A stretch of DNA of 64,000 nucleotides from Fratercula arctica (Eukaryota; Chordata; Aves; Charadriiformes; Alcidae). Where the stretch lies: assembly GCA_947846985.1 (NCBI GenBank), contig CANTUZ010000011.1:13628096-13692095 (forward strand), in the 5' to 3' direction. Below are positions 1 to 11,100 of this stretch, one piece after another. Under the pieces are notes generated by a model. The model had not been told where the DNA came from. It did not search any database and saw only the letters and a program-made list of their open reading frames with translations. Position 1 is the first letter of the stretch; every line of letters starts with the position of its first letter. The position numbers were made by a program, and so were the translations under genes.

Positions 1-99
1 GAAAACTGCTTAACGAGCAACTAGGATGCTTCACGTTCTCAATGCAGAGTCCTCAGTTCCCAGAGGACAACCAAACACATCACAAATATGCCACCCAGC

Positions 100-455
100 T
101 GGAACACAGCTTGGCAGAAAAGGACTGGGGGTCCTGGTGGACACCAAGCTGACCATGAGTCAGCAATGTGCCCTTGCTGCGAGGAAGGCTAATGGTCCCC
201 TGGGCCACCTTAGGCAAAGCATTGCCAGTAGGTCAAGGGAGGCAATCCCTCCCCTTGACTCAGCACTGGTGAGGCCACACCTGGAGTGCTGTGTCCAGTT
301 CTGGACTTCTCAGTACAAGAGAGACATGGTCATACTGGAGAGAATCCAGCAAAGAGCCACAAAGATGACTGAGAGACTGGAGCATCTCTGCTGTGAAGAA
401 AGGCTGAGGGAGCCAGGACTATTCAGGTTGGAGAAGAGAAGGCTCAGGGGGATCT
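100..455 (+). mobile_element. CR1 LINE fragment, reverse-transcriptase C-terminus (5' piece of a split copy)
   Basis: Sense-orientation CR1. The translation contains the conserved end of the CR1 ORF2 protein: LGVLVDTKLTMSQQCALAA, then [15 protein letters not shown] and LEKRRLRG in order. The match stops abruptly at about 455, inside the codons after RRLRG, where an antisense CR1 begins. The missing continuation ([10 protein letters not shown] and onward) resumes at about 1052, so this is the 5' piece of one interrupted element. Bases 1-99 may belong to the same element but are too diverged to assign by eye. It is dead: 5' truncated and interrupted. Confidence 0.9.
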
Positions 456-1051
456 CATAGAATGGTTCCGGTTGGAAGGGACCTTAAAGATCACCTCGTT
501 CCACCCCCTGCCCTGGGCAGGGACACCTCCCACTAGACCAGGCTGCTCAAAGCCTCACCCAGCCTGGCCTTGAACACCTCCAGGGATGGGGCAGCCACAA
601 CTTCCCTGGGCAACCTGAGCCAGGGGCTCACCACCCTCACAGCAAAGAATTTCTTCCTCATATCTAATCTAGATCTCTCCTCTTTCAGCTTGAAACCGTT
701 CCCCCTCATCCTATCATTACACTCCCTAATAAAGAGTCCCTCCCCATCCTTCCTGTAGGCCCCCCTGTAGGGACCGGAAGGGGCTCTAAGGTCTCCACGG
801 AGCCTTCTCTTCTCCAGGCAGAACAACCACAACTCTCGCAGCCTGTCCTCACAGCAGAGGGGCTCCAGCCCTCGGATCATCTTCATGGCCTTCTCTGGAC
901 CTGCTCCAACAGGTCCATGTCCTTCTTGTGCTGAGGGCTCCAGACCTGGACACAGTACTGCAGGTGGCGTCTCACCAGAGCGGAGTAGAAGGGGAGAATC
1001 ACCTCCCTCGACCTGCTGGCCACCTGCAGCTCAGGATGCGGTTGGCTTTCG
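456..1051 (-). mobile_element. CR1 LINE fragment, antisense insertion with intact 3' end
   Basis: Begins with the typical CR1 3' end in reverse (ATAGAATGGTTCCGGTTGG) and reads on the minus strand as [23 protein letters not shown], then [22 protein letters not shown] and LPREVVAAPSLEVFKARL: the last part of CR1 ORF2 plus the 3' UTR. It is 5' truncated, as most CR1 copies are. It sits exactly between the two halves of a sense CR1 (100-455 and 1052-1205), so it is the younger insertion. Confidence 0.9.
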
Positions 1052-1205
1052 TTAATGTATATAAATACCTGAGGGGAGGGTGCACAGAGGATGGAGCCAG
1101 GTTCTTTCCAGTGGTGTCCAGTGACAGGACCGGAGGCAATGTGCACAAACTGAAGCACAGGGGTTCCTTCTGAATGTCAGGAAACACTTTTTCACTGTGA
1201 AGGTG
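1052..1205 (+). mobile_element. CR1 LINE fragment, middle piece of the split sense copy
   Basis: Reads [26 protein letters not shown] and KLKHRGSF in order, the CR1 segment that follows [10 protein letters not shown]. It therefore continues the piece that ends at about 455. It stops at ACTGTGAAGGTG, where an LTR has inserted, and resumes after the LTR at ACTGAGCGCTGG. Confidence 0.9.
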
Positions 1206-1752
1206 TGCTAGTTTTGGCTGGAACAGAGTTAATTTTCTTCATAGTCACTAGTATGGGGCTATGTTTTGTATTTGTGCTGAAAACAGTGCTGGTAACGCTG
1301 GGATGTTTTAGTTACCGCTGAGCAGCGTTTATACAGTGTCACGGTCTTTTCTGCTTCTCGCACCACCCCACCAGTGATGGGCTGGGGGTCACAAGAAGCT
1401 GGGAGGGGACACAGCCGGGACAGCTGACCCCAACTGACCACAGGGATATTCCATACCATGCGGTGTCGTGCTCAGCACATAAGGCTGGGGGCAGTTGGGT
1501 GGGGGGTGGCAGCCACTGCTCAGGGATTGGCTGGGCATCAGTCAGCAGGTGGTGAGCAACCACACTGTGCATCACTTGTTTTGTATATTCTTTCATCATT
1601 GTTATTCTTTTCCCTTCCTTTTCTGTCCTACTAAACGGTCTTGATCTCAACCCACAAGTTTTACCTTTTTTCCAATTCTCTCCCACACCCCACTGGGGAG
1701 TGAGTGACTGGCTGGGCAGTGTTTAGCTGCCTGATGGGTTAAACCGTTAACA
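1206..1752 (+). mobile_element. Solo LTR of an avian endogenous retrovirus
   Basis: About 547 bp starting TGCTAGTTTTGGCTGG and ending GGTTAAACCGTTAACA, i.e. with TG...CA ends. The internal text (TTAATTTTCTTCATAGTCAC; ACCCCAACTGACCACAGGG; CTCAACCCACAAGTTTT) is familiar to me as a common bird LTR. The flanks carry a 6-bp duplication AAGGTG (1200-1205 and 1754-1759), with one extra A at 1753. No internal retroviral genes are attached, so this is a solo LTR left by LTR-LTR recombination. I cannot assign the ERV class by eye; a 6-bp duplication would suit an ERVK-like element. Confidence 0.88.
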
Positions 1753-1753
1753 A

Positions 1754-1935
1754 AAGGTGACTGAGCGCTGGCACAGATTGCCCAGGGAGGCTGTGGAGTC
1801 TCCATCCCTGGAGCTACTCAAAAGCTATTTGGACATGGCCCCGGGCAAGTGGCCCTAGGTGGTCCTGTTTGAGCATGGGAGTTGGACAAGGTGAACTCCA
1901 GAGTCCCCTTCCAACCTCAACCATTCTGTGATACC
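1754..1935 (+). mobile_element. CR1 LINE fragment, 3' piece of the split sense copy
   Basis: Continues the CR1 past the LTR: ACTGAGCGCTGGCACAGATT, then GCCCAGGGAGGCTGTGGAGT, and the 3' UTR ending CCAACCTCAACCATTCTGTG. The first six bases are the LTR target duplication. Together, 100-455, 1052-1205 and 1754-1935 rebuild one sense CR1 tail. Confidence 0.9.
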
Positions 1936-2929
1936 AATCCTGAAGGCTCAGCAGATTAGCGCACTGCAGGGAGCGGCCAACTTTTTATGCAAGTTGCATC
2001 TACATTAGTGAGAGAGAATGAACAATGTCATCACTCTCGTATATCCTTATGTGACACAGGACACTTTTCCTATGGACCGGGGACTGCTCATGGCGACAGA
2101 TACCTCAAGTAATGCCAAGAGAGCTGAAGACTTCCACAGAAATAGTGTTGTGCATCAATAGCAAAGAGAACAAACACCTTCTATCAACTGACCCAGGATT
2201 TGTCCACAATTCACACCAACGTCAGCGCTGTGCTACTGACCCATCCATACTAGCTCTTCTCTCCTACCAGCAGAAGCTCCCCACAGACTAATTCCCCTAG
2301 CTTCCCAGACATGTTTCGCAACTTGCTATGAATTTTTCATTGAATAATTTTATCAACTATTGAGCTTGTTTGTTTAAACTTGGCTTGGCTGCATTCACAC
2401 TGTGTAAAAGTCACTGCTGAGATCCCAAGTCAAACAAGGCTTTTTTCCTCTTCTCTTGAGAAGAAAAGTAACAGGAACAGTTACTTTTGAAGAGCAATTA
2501 GTGTGGTCATGATAAATAACCAAATATTCCCAGCCTTACAGGTACTGTCTCAAACTAGATTAGCTGTAAAACTTTCAGCACACATGCAAGAAAAGAAGGT
2601 TGCTTTTTTTTCCTTAGACCTAAAAACCCTCCAAACATCAACACTCGGGGCAAAAGTCTTAGTGTTGCCCAATGGAGCCCTATGGCTTAGCACCCCTCAC
2701 TAGAATAAAGCGACTCAAGTGAAATCTTTGCAGAAATCCTAGCAATCAGCTTTTTTTCTCCCGCACCTAGCAAGTACTACTTTGAGAGGTAAGAAATGGA
2801 CATGAGTAACCAGGCCCTCTTCAATACAGCATCTCGGATGACTGATGTGGGAAGCTCTGGGTGCGTTTGCGGGAGTCAGGGCTCTCAATGGTGCATGCAG
2901 AGAAACCCTCTGGCTTCATGGGGCCAGGG

Positions 2930-3712
2930 GAAACCTCAGGAAGTTCAACAAGTGCAAGGTCCTGCACCTGGGTTGGGGCACTCACCAGTATAAGTAAGTA
3001 TAAATAAGAACTGGGGGATGAATGGATTGACAGCAGCCCTGCAGAGAAGGACTTGGTGGATGAAAAATTTGGTATGAGCCGGTAACATGCGCCTGCAGCC
3101 TAGAAAGCCAACTGTATTTTGGGCTGCATAACAAGAAGTGTGGCTAGCAGGTCAAAAGAGGTAAATCTCCCCCTCTAACTCCACTCATGTGAGACTATAC
3201 TTGGAGCAACAGCATCCAGCTCTGGGCTGCCCAGCACAAGGCAGACATGGACCTGGTAGAGTGGGCCCAGAGGAGGCCACAAAAATGATCCAAGGGCAGG
3301 AACACCTCTGCTGTGAAGACAAGCTGAGAGAGTTGGAGTTGTTCAGCCTGGAGAAGGTTCCAAGAAACTTTATTGCAGCCTTTCAAGGGTGCTTGTGAGA
3401 AAGATGAAGAAAGACTTTTTACCAGGGCCTGTAGCGACAGGTCAAGGGGCAACGGCCTTAAACTGAAATAGACCAGATTTATCTTGGACATAAAAAAAAG
3501 ACATTTTTTACAATGAGGGTGGTGAGCCCCTGGCCCAGGCTGCCCAGAGAAGCTGTGGCTGCCCCATCCCTGGAGGTGTTCAAGGCCAGGTTGGACGGGG
3601 CTTGGAGCAACCTGGTCTGGTGGGAGGTGCCCCTGCCCAGGGCAGGGGGTGGCACTGGATGATCTTTAAGATCCCTTCCAACCTAAATCATTCTGTGATT
3701 CAATGATTACAT
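2930..3712 (+). mobile_element. Old, diverged CR1 LINE fragment
   Basis: Sense CR1 beginning at the motif FNKCKVLHLGWG (AGTTCAACAAGTGCAAGGTC) and continuing through degraded ORF2 with many stops and indels (EHLCCEDKLRELELFSLEK is still readable near 3300-3355). It ends with the full 3' UTR (ACTGGATGATCTTTAAGATC; CATTCTGTGATTCAATGATT). An internal A-rich stretch (about 3491-3500) interrupts the frame. It is clearly older than the copies at 1-1937. Confidence 0.88.
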
Positions 3713-3926
3713 GGTTCATCAGCCACTGAATCCCTTCTATAGCCAGTGTAACCAGGAATAAAGCTAGTGGTATCACTACCTCTTGTGCACTTTCCTCCAG
3801 GCCTTTCTCTTTCTGATTCTCTTCATTCTCCCGCCTTTACTAGATGCACATCAGCCTGTGGACATGAAAACCATTTCCACTGCCACACAACACAACATCA
3901 GTGCTCAGGGACTCTTTCTGTTATTG

Positions 3927-3945
3927 AAAAAAAAAAAAAAAAAAA
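3927..3945. repeat. A19 tract
   Basis: Nineteen consecutive A after CTTTCTGTTATTG. The upstream bases show no recognised retrocopy. Confidence 0.95.
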
Positions 3946-5947
3946 GGTTTATTTTTTCTACCTAGGATTGTTAGAGAAACAAGTAATGGAGCAGTTCGCT
4001 CAACAGCTGCACTAGCAGAATGAAGGATGCTGCAACATCACGAGAGGTGTAACACGGTGATGTGAAGGTCAGGGCTTCATCAACAGGAGCAGGAGTGAGG
4101 GGAGCACTGTCCCACGGAGGACCTGACCCCAGATGTGCTATCTGGCACCAGTGCAATGAAGCCCCTTACTCCATGCAAAGGCTGAAATGTCATCTTCTAC
4201 TTTTTCACCTTTGTTACTGTTTCATTAAACAGGCAATTTAATCTCATCTAATGGGTGCTGATAAACTCAAAGTCCCATACCCAGCAATCAACTTGTAGTT
4301 TTTGCATTGTTACACATTACATTATACACAAAGACATACGTAGTAACAGAAGGACGTCCCCTATGATTAAAGAACAAGAAGCAAATAATATGTGTTAAGA
4401 TGCCAGCTGTCAAGGGACATGCAGGACCAGTTCCCAGAGAAGACCCTTCCTATCAGAAAATGCTTGCTGAACAAGGGAGTCAGAATACAGCTAGAGAAAA
4501 ATATTCGTGTAGTATTTTTTTGCCTTTCCAAATCTAACTTGTCATAGTCATGGAGGCTGCAACTGTAACTTGTCTGTTTACAGTTACTTTCCTAACTGCA
4601 AGCCGGGATACTCGTCTATCTTCACAATAACTCCTTGAGCAGTTTTGTCCAATTTGGTTTACTATTCCCACTCCCCAAATTGTCAGGATCCAAGAGCTCT
4701 GGTTCTCCGCACCAACAGCCCACTCTGCCAGAGAGACTCCCCGCCTTTCAAAACCGTGCGGCTGCCCTGCTGCTGCTCCTGAAGCTGCTACAACCTTTTT
4801 GCCAATCATCTGATTGTGAGAGTTGCCTCCTCAATGTTTAAGTTCCTCTACAGAGGCTCAAATTGAAGTCTTTCACCTTTTAGGAGCAGGCAGAAGAAGA
4901 CTTCCTATCTCTAGCTCCATCCACCCCTGGAAAAATCTGAATGCTGTCTCAGAGCAGACAGTCCCAAGAGGATCTGCCTTTTGGAACTTATTTCCTTACT
5001 TTTCATGTTGAAATGCTGGAACAAAGAGCTTTGTTTATACATGTTTTGCTGTAGGACTTCCTGAGAGAAATTCAGTCTGTAGTACTGTCCCATGTGCTCT
5101 TACACTCCAGAGGATGGTGCAGCAGTGACCTGCATTGGTCACCGTTATTTGGGAACAGATCTGCTAAGCAGAGGCGGGGTGGTGAGACGGGTTCAAACAT
5201 ACTGGTGAAATTCTTTGTTTCCTTTCTGTGCCTCTCTGCTGTCAGTTTCCTAGCTTTAAAAGATGTAATTAATTTTAGAACATGTAATTAATGTCACAAG
5301 ACAGAAAACCTTACCCAAGCATCCCAGCTTACCCTGCGTACCTTTGAGGTACGTGATTTGGAACATCACCTTGGCAGTACGGGACCAAGCAGAGGGGAAG
5401 GTTGCTTTCATCTTAGAAACAAACACCACTGATGCTGAGGGTGGGTGGAAAAGGGAATTCCAGGGAGCAACACGATACAAGCCTGAGTGACCTTACCGAA
5501 ACCTTTCCCAGAAGGAGGACCCAAGGAGCTCTGCCTGGCTGCAGAAGGGCAGGATTTTTGGACAAGGAAAAGGGTGCAGCAGAAGCCAGGCTGATGATTG
5601 GATGCTGATCAAGTAGGTTTTTGTACTATTTATGTATTTCCACTTACATCCTAGGATGTGCCTAGAGCTGCAGGGAGGTGACAGGCTCGCACAGCTCTGA
5701 ACACGTTGCTCATCAGCATCTGACAAGATACTCTCTTGCCCAGAGACTATTCTTCACAGCAGCTGACAGCCTTATCATTTGTATGTCAGCGAAGCCAGAA
5801 ATTTTCAGCCAAGACTGAGGCTCAACACTTGGTAGAAGCTTGTACTTTGTGCACATGGACAATGTCTCCTTGCCCAAAATGGCTTCATGTTTAAACAGAT
5901 AATAAAAAGCAGAGCATGGGAAAAGAACGGATTACTACCCTTATCTT

Positions 5948-6068
5948 AGAGATTGAGATTTAAAGCCAGAGGACCTGCCAAAATTACAGAGGCAGACACT
6001 CTAGAAACACGAACTGAATATTCAGTCCCAGTGTGGGGCTTTAACTATAGCATTGACCTTCTTTCTCT
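5948..6068 (-). mobile_element. Ancient MIR-like SINE relic
   Basis: Read on the plus strand: AGAGATTGAGATTTAAAGCC, GGACCTGCCAAAATTACAGA, then TATTCAGTCCCAGTGTGGGG and CTTTAACTATAGCATTGACC. This parallels the reverse complement of MIR-type SINEs (a tract like TGACTTGCCCAAGGTCACAC, then ACTCCCAGTGCAGTGCTTTA and ACCACTAGACC). It is diverged and matched from memory only. Such relics are rare but known in birds. Confidence 0.42.
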
Positions 6069-7976
6069 ATCGATTCCCCAGTAAAGCCCCAAAAGAGTCT
6101 GCACAGGCTGTTATACCCAATAATATGAAAAGACAACTAGCAGCCAGTGGGTCTCTATTCGCCTCTTCCCCTTGAGTAGGTGTACTGGATTTGTGCTGAA
6201 GTAGTGGGTAACAGGCAAGGCTACACCTCTACCCCCCTACACTGTAGCAGCTTCAACACCGGGTCAATTACAGGAGAGGAATAATCCACACCTGCAGAAG
6301 AGCTGCTGGAGCTGCTGCTCTCTGAAGGAAGGAGATGCAGTAGCCAGGATTTCTCATTCACCTTCTCCAAAACTCTTGTTCTTGCAAATGGACCAAACAC
6401 TTGCAACCCAGTGCTGCTCACCAGGGCTATATTCCTCTTCTTGTGCCTGTACTAAACAGACTCAGCTTGGCCTGATGACTGTCCTCCAACCACGGCATAA
6501 AACTGTCTGGGCTGCATGGAGGCGGCCAGCTTCCCAACTGTTTTTACTGGTCATTTGAAGCTGGATAGCAATAGGAGTACTTGGGGAAAGGTACAAGGAG
6601 ACAGAAGGATACCTTCTGTAGCCCTGCAGCATAGTATCTACCTTAAATTACAACAAGTAGATGCTAAAACAGTCACAAACATGCAGTGATTAACATCGCA
6701 TTCCTGTCCACAAGCAGCTAAAATATGTCAGGATTAACCATGGTCAGCTGACATAGCTCTCAATGCTCTAATTCTGTTCTTCACTTGGAAGCACTCATGG
6801 AAGCATCATGTTGAATAACCCACTCCATGGCACATGCTATCTATGTACACCAAAGGGCCCAGCAAATTACAGCCTTTAGGCTAGCTATTGCAGATATTGC
6901 TCTTTACAAGAACAGTCATGCAATTTTGGTCTCTGTCCCAAAAGGACAAAGTAGAACTGGAAAAGATGGAGAGAACAGCAAGAAAGATGATCAAAGGTCT
7001 GGAAGGGTTCTGTGTATGACACAGGCTGGCACTTACCAGGCTGGGTAAGACATGACAGAGGGGGAATGTGGCAACTGTCCATAAAATCCTCAGTGGCCCA
7101 GAAAGGATGGATAAAGATCAACTATTTACCACCTATTCATATACAAAAACTAGGGGAACTATTACGGGCACCACTCAAAACAGCAGGATGAAAATTCAAA
7201 ATGAATCAAGGTGATGGCCTTCAAACGAGGGATGGACAACCCAGGGAACTGTCCCTCTGGGAGCAAAATGGTTGCAAAAAAACGTACACATATTCAAGGG
7301 CAAACTGAACACTTTCATGGAAAAGAAATCCAGTTAAAAAAAAATAAAAAAATCACTCAGCACAGAGACAGCACATTAGCTCAGAAAACACTCAGCTGCA
7401 GACTGATGGCTACGGCAAAGTATCACACACGCTTCTGTAACCAGCTCCTGTGGGCCACTGCCAGGACAGAGCACTCCGCTAGGAGTTTTGGTCCGACCCA
7501 GCATGGTTGCCCTTGTTTTGTTATGTATCTGCAGGTACAAAGCACTTCGAGGCAGATGAGTGTCAATTGGGAGTCCTGACACAGGCTGGCTATGTACACA
7601 CACATACACCCCAGATACGCTTCTGGGGAGCTGCTGCTACTTCCACAGCAGCCACCGCCATGACAGCGATACACAGCTCCTCCCCAGTGTTGCATCTCGC
7701 AGCTACTGACAGAAACCACCCTTGGGTCCCAGAGCTGTGCCCAGCCCAGCAACACACTCAGACCCAGAACGCACCGAGAGAGAAGAAAAGAGGGAAAGAA
7801 GGAGAGACTGAAATATGCAGAGAGACGTAACAACCGATGGGAATAGCATTTACGTGCCCAGCAGCACCCAGACGTCTGGGTCTCCTGGTTAAATACCCTT
7901 GATTCAAAGTGGAAAGCTAAGAAACCTAACATAAATTAACTTTCTCCTCCTTATTGCAAGTTGGAAACTGCAAAGT

Positions 7977-8001
7977 AAAAAAAAAAAAAAAAAAAAAAAA
8001 A
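7977..8001. repeat. A25 tract (U25 in MAP2K4 pre-mRNA)
   Basis: Twenty-five A on the plus strand. In transcript sense it begins about 44 nt past the exon 4 donor and leads into ACTTTGCAG, giving an ideal-looking 3' splice site that the known protein does not use. Confidence 0.95.
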
Positions 8002-8045
8002 GGCAAAAAACTCTGCTATGAATGAAGCAAGTTTGGAGTGCCCAC

Positions 8046-8165
8046 CTCTCTGAAGAGTGCGCCATAAAACTGAACAATATACGGGCAGTCACTGCTTCGC
8101 ATTACTACATCAAGGTCCATCAGAAGCTGCTTCTGTTCTTTTTCATCCACTGTCGACCGAATTCT
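8046..8165 (-). CDS. MAP2K4: MAP2K4 exon 4 (alpha-C helix to beta-5 of kinase N-lobe)
   Basis: Third recognised MAP2K4 exon. The minus strand reads CTCTTCCTCTTTCAG, then 40 codons from RIRSTVDEKEQKQLL to QFYGALFRE, then a GTGGGC donor (8045-8040). Length is 120 bp, phase 0 at both ends, so it follows the Lys of exon 3 directly (MAVK then RIRS). It covers human residues about 132-171: the alpha-C helix and the following strands of the kinase N-lobe. The helix carries MDLD where MEK1 has a Glu. An Asp here is usual in the MKK3/4/6/7 group, so it is not a defect. Skipping the exon would keep the frame but remove the helix and should inactivate the kinase. The donor is weaker than consensus (G at +3 and +4), and a long U tract lies about 44 nt into the next intron. 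The next exon, which should start GDCWICMEL, is not visible down to position 1. Confidence 0.98.
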
Positions 8166-11100
8166 CTGAAAGAGGAAGAGTGGCAGAGACTTTATCACTT
8201 ACATGCCATTACTGTATCCTCAGACCCGCCCCTGGAGAAACGTGCCAGGGACCCCAAACCCCAGGCTGAGCAGGCAACCCCCAAGGCATGCTCAAACACA
8301 CTCGAGAGAATTAAGCTGTGTTCTCAAGTAAGAAACATAACTGAAAACCCCTAAAGCCATTTCATTCAGGCTATAAAATCCCCAGTCCTCTCAGGAGCAT
8401 CAACAGTTTCAGATGAAATGTCAGAATGAAATTAAAGAGCAGAGATTTCATTGAAAGCTACTACAGCAAAACAACATATTCAGGCTTTCATTGCAAAACA
8501 AATTCCCACACAGTTCTCAGCCATGTTGGACGGGGCTCAAAGGCTGTTTTGAAATTTAACCAAGGAACATTATGTTTAAAATTTCTAAGACAAGCACAGA
8601 AGACAAAAAGGCTCCTTCCACCATGCCTCCAGCACGGCTGGCACAGTGAAAAGGGACCATCACGGAACTGAGGGCACACATTGCTCTGGTAATGCTGATG
8701 GTGGGCAACGGTCCCCTGAGCTCTTCTCGTAACACGAACAATTCTTTACCTAACGCTGGCCTTGGGAACATCAACGCTATATAAAGGTACTTTGTAAATA
8801 TAAAATATATGCTATGTGTATACACACACTATATATACACCCATATATATAATATATATAAAGAAAAGTCTCATTTGGGCTTGAAAGAACGCCGGTTTGA
8901 AAATAGAAAACTGTACGTGTTCAAACATGAAGTTTGTTAAGTGAAGGATGGAAAAGACCATCCACAGTTTTCCATGTGATTTTACAGACATATTTAACAT
9001 CTTGCACTAATTAATGCATTCCTGGAATCACAAATGAGGAAAATTGTGATCCTGAAGGTGTGACTCATGTTGAAAAATCATTAAAAAACATAAGAAAAAA
9101 ATATTTTGCACGAAGTCCAAAGCAACAGGGGTAGCCTGGACCCTCCTTGAGGAGAAAAACTACTTGGATATCCAAGAAAGAAAAATTATTCAAGATTGTG
9201 GGAAAAATCTGCAAGACACCAGCACCCTCTCCCACCGACACTACTGCCCCAGGAGCAACTGCTGGTGTCATCAAGACCACACACATCAGCAAGCATAAGG
9301 CTACGCAAATGAAGGTTTCAAGGTTGACCATTCATATACCACCATTTGAGAAACAGTGCATGACTGTTTTGTCATGACCCACACAAAATGAGGACAGTAT
9401 CAACACTATAATTTTCCTTACCTTTGGTGTATCCTGATATTTTGGTATGTCACCACTCGTTCTTAATGTTCTAGTAGCTCTAGTTTGGTCTAGACTAGTA
9501 ATTGTCATGTTCATATTGCCTTTTTCCCTCTCAGCAAATTCTAGAGTGCTTGGGCAAACTGTCAAGAGCCTTGCCCAGCACACCCACACACTGCGATGCC
9601 ACTGAGCGGGTGGGATTCTGTAGTCACAAACAGAGCAAGAAGACAGCTCAAGGGACTAGTAATGAAACTCAGAAGCTTCACCTCTAGGTCACTGGTTCAA
9701 GTCTTTTTCACAGAAGTTCAGACATGTCACTGAAAAAAGCCTGATGAGTTTGATTATTTCTCTGTCTCGTGTCTATACCACATGAAGCTCAACAGCCCCC
9801 TGCTCAGATATCAAAGGCTGAGCAGATTGAATGTCTCCTTCTAGGTGGCGCACCATCAGCAATATGGGAAATGATAACGCCATTGTTCTGACCTCCAGAG
9901 AAGACAACGGATGCCAAAGCCACCATGCTGAGACCTATATGAAGAATAGTTTAGTCTCTCACGAGGATGATACCCACTCCTCCGAAAAGTTCATCTCTTT
10001 GGTGAGTAGCAATACCAAAAGGAGCTTTTCTCCATATTGTAACTCACATCTCCCTTCTGTGTCAACTCCGCATCTGTCTCCAAAAAGCCTCTTTCCTGGT
10101 CACCCAGGAGTCTCCCCGGCCCCCCTCTGCATTCCCTTTGCATCTGCACAATCCTGTCCCAGCCATCCCTGCAGCACACTCCTCAGACTTCCCCTGAAAG
10201 CATCTCCTCCCACCTCTGATATTTCCTTTTCTTCTGTACTTCTCCAGCTCTGCAAAATACATGAAATATATGGTGTATAGCGGAGGCAGCTTTAATGGCA
10301 CGCCACAACAACACTGAACCCAAAGATTCCTCCATTTCCGAAATAAAATCTCCCCAGGGAGAAAAAGAAAGGGCAGGCAGAGAACCCAGACGATGGACAG
10401 TGGGTTGGCTACAGGGCAGAGCATCCAGGCAGACATGGGAGTCAAAGGACACCTTGAGAAGCCAGCATGGACTCCCCCACAAACCCTGCTTCAGGGAGTG
10501 AAGGTAAGGACATGATGCAAGATTGGGAGGTCTCATACAAGAGCGCTGGAGATTGGAGACTGTCAAATTCAAGAGGAGGGGGAAACTACCAGGAGCAGCA
10601 TGCAGCACAGCGCTGAGCTGGGGTCAGCCCAGGCTGGAAAAGATGGCTTTGTTTAGCTGGAGTGCACCAGGGAGGCTGCTGCAGGCCAGTGGTCCCAATT
10701 CACCAGCTAAGAAATGAGCATTCACCAGCGCAACAAGGAAAAAATAGCAAAAGGTGACTGAAGGCACAAGCAGCCACCACCCAAATAGCACAGGAGCCAC
10801 AATGACGATCTGCCACCTAACTCCAAGGCAGAGAGCAAGACACCGCAGAGCTACCACAAAGTCCCCCAGGAACACAGGAGATGGCAAAGAAGGAAGACAT
10901 CAGGTGAGGCAACAGCCTGAAGACACCATTTAAGAGAGGGAAGGACAGGTCTGAGTTAGCTTCAGGTCTTACACCTCTCAGCCTGGTCACTACTGCCTGT
11001 AGTCACTGACACGGCCAAACAAGCCACATATGGAAAAAGTAGGTTTTGTAGTAGAGGCTTATGGAAAGTCTCTTTTTTAATAGTTCCTTGTTGGTCTCAA

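Larger units (their letters stand above)
1..8045 (-). other. MAP2K4: MAP2K4 intron 4 (partial, 5' part)
   Basis: Sequence past the exon 4 donor to the left edge of the window. Exon 5 (expected to start GDCWICMEL) was sought on the minus strand and not found, so it should lie outside. The region holds the nested CR1/CR1/LTR complex at about 1-1937, an older CR1 at about 2930-3712, an A19 tract at 3927, a MIR-like relic at about 5948-6068, and a T25 tract in sense orientation (A25 on the plus strand, 7977-8001) beside a strong unused acceptor. Nothing recognisable lies in 1938-2929, 3946-5947 or 6069-7976. Confidence 0.85.

Noticed and set aside
883..1158. Minus-strand frame with a hydrophilic N-terminus before CR1 text
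   Set aside because: It is a chance fusion of the reversed 1052-1205 CR1 piece with the antisense CR1, not a gene.
1..8045. Search for MAP2K4 exon 5
   Set aside because: No minus-strand match to GDCWICMEL or to the expected YKYVYS segment. The exon should lie left of the window.
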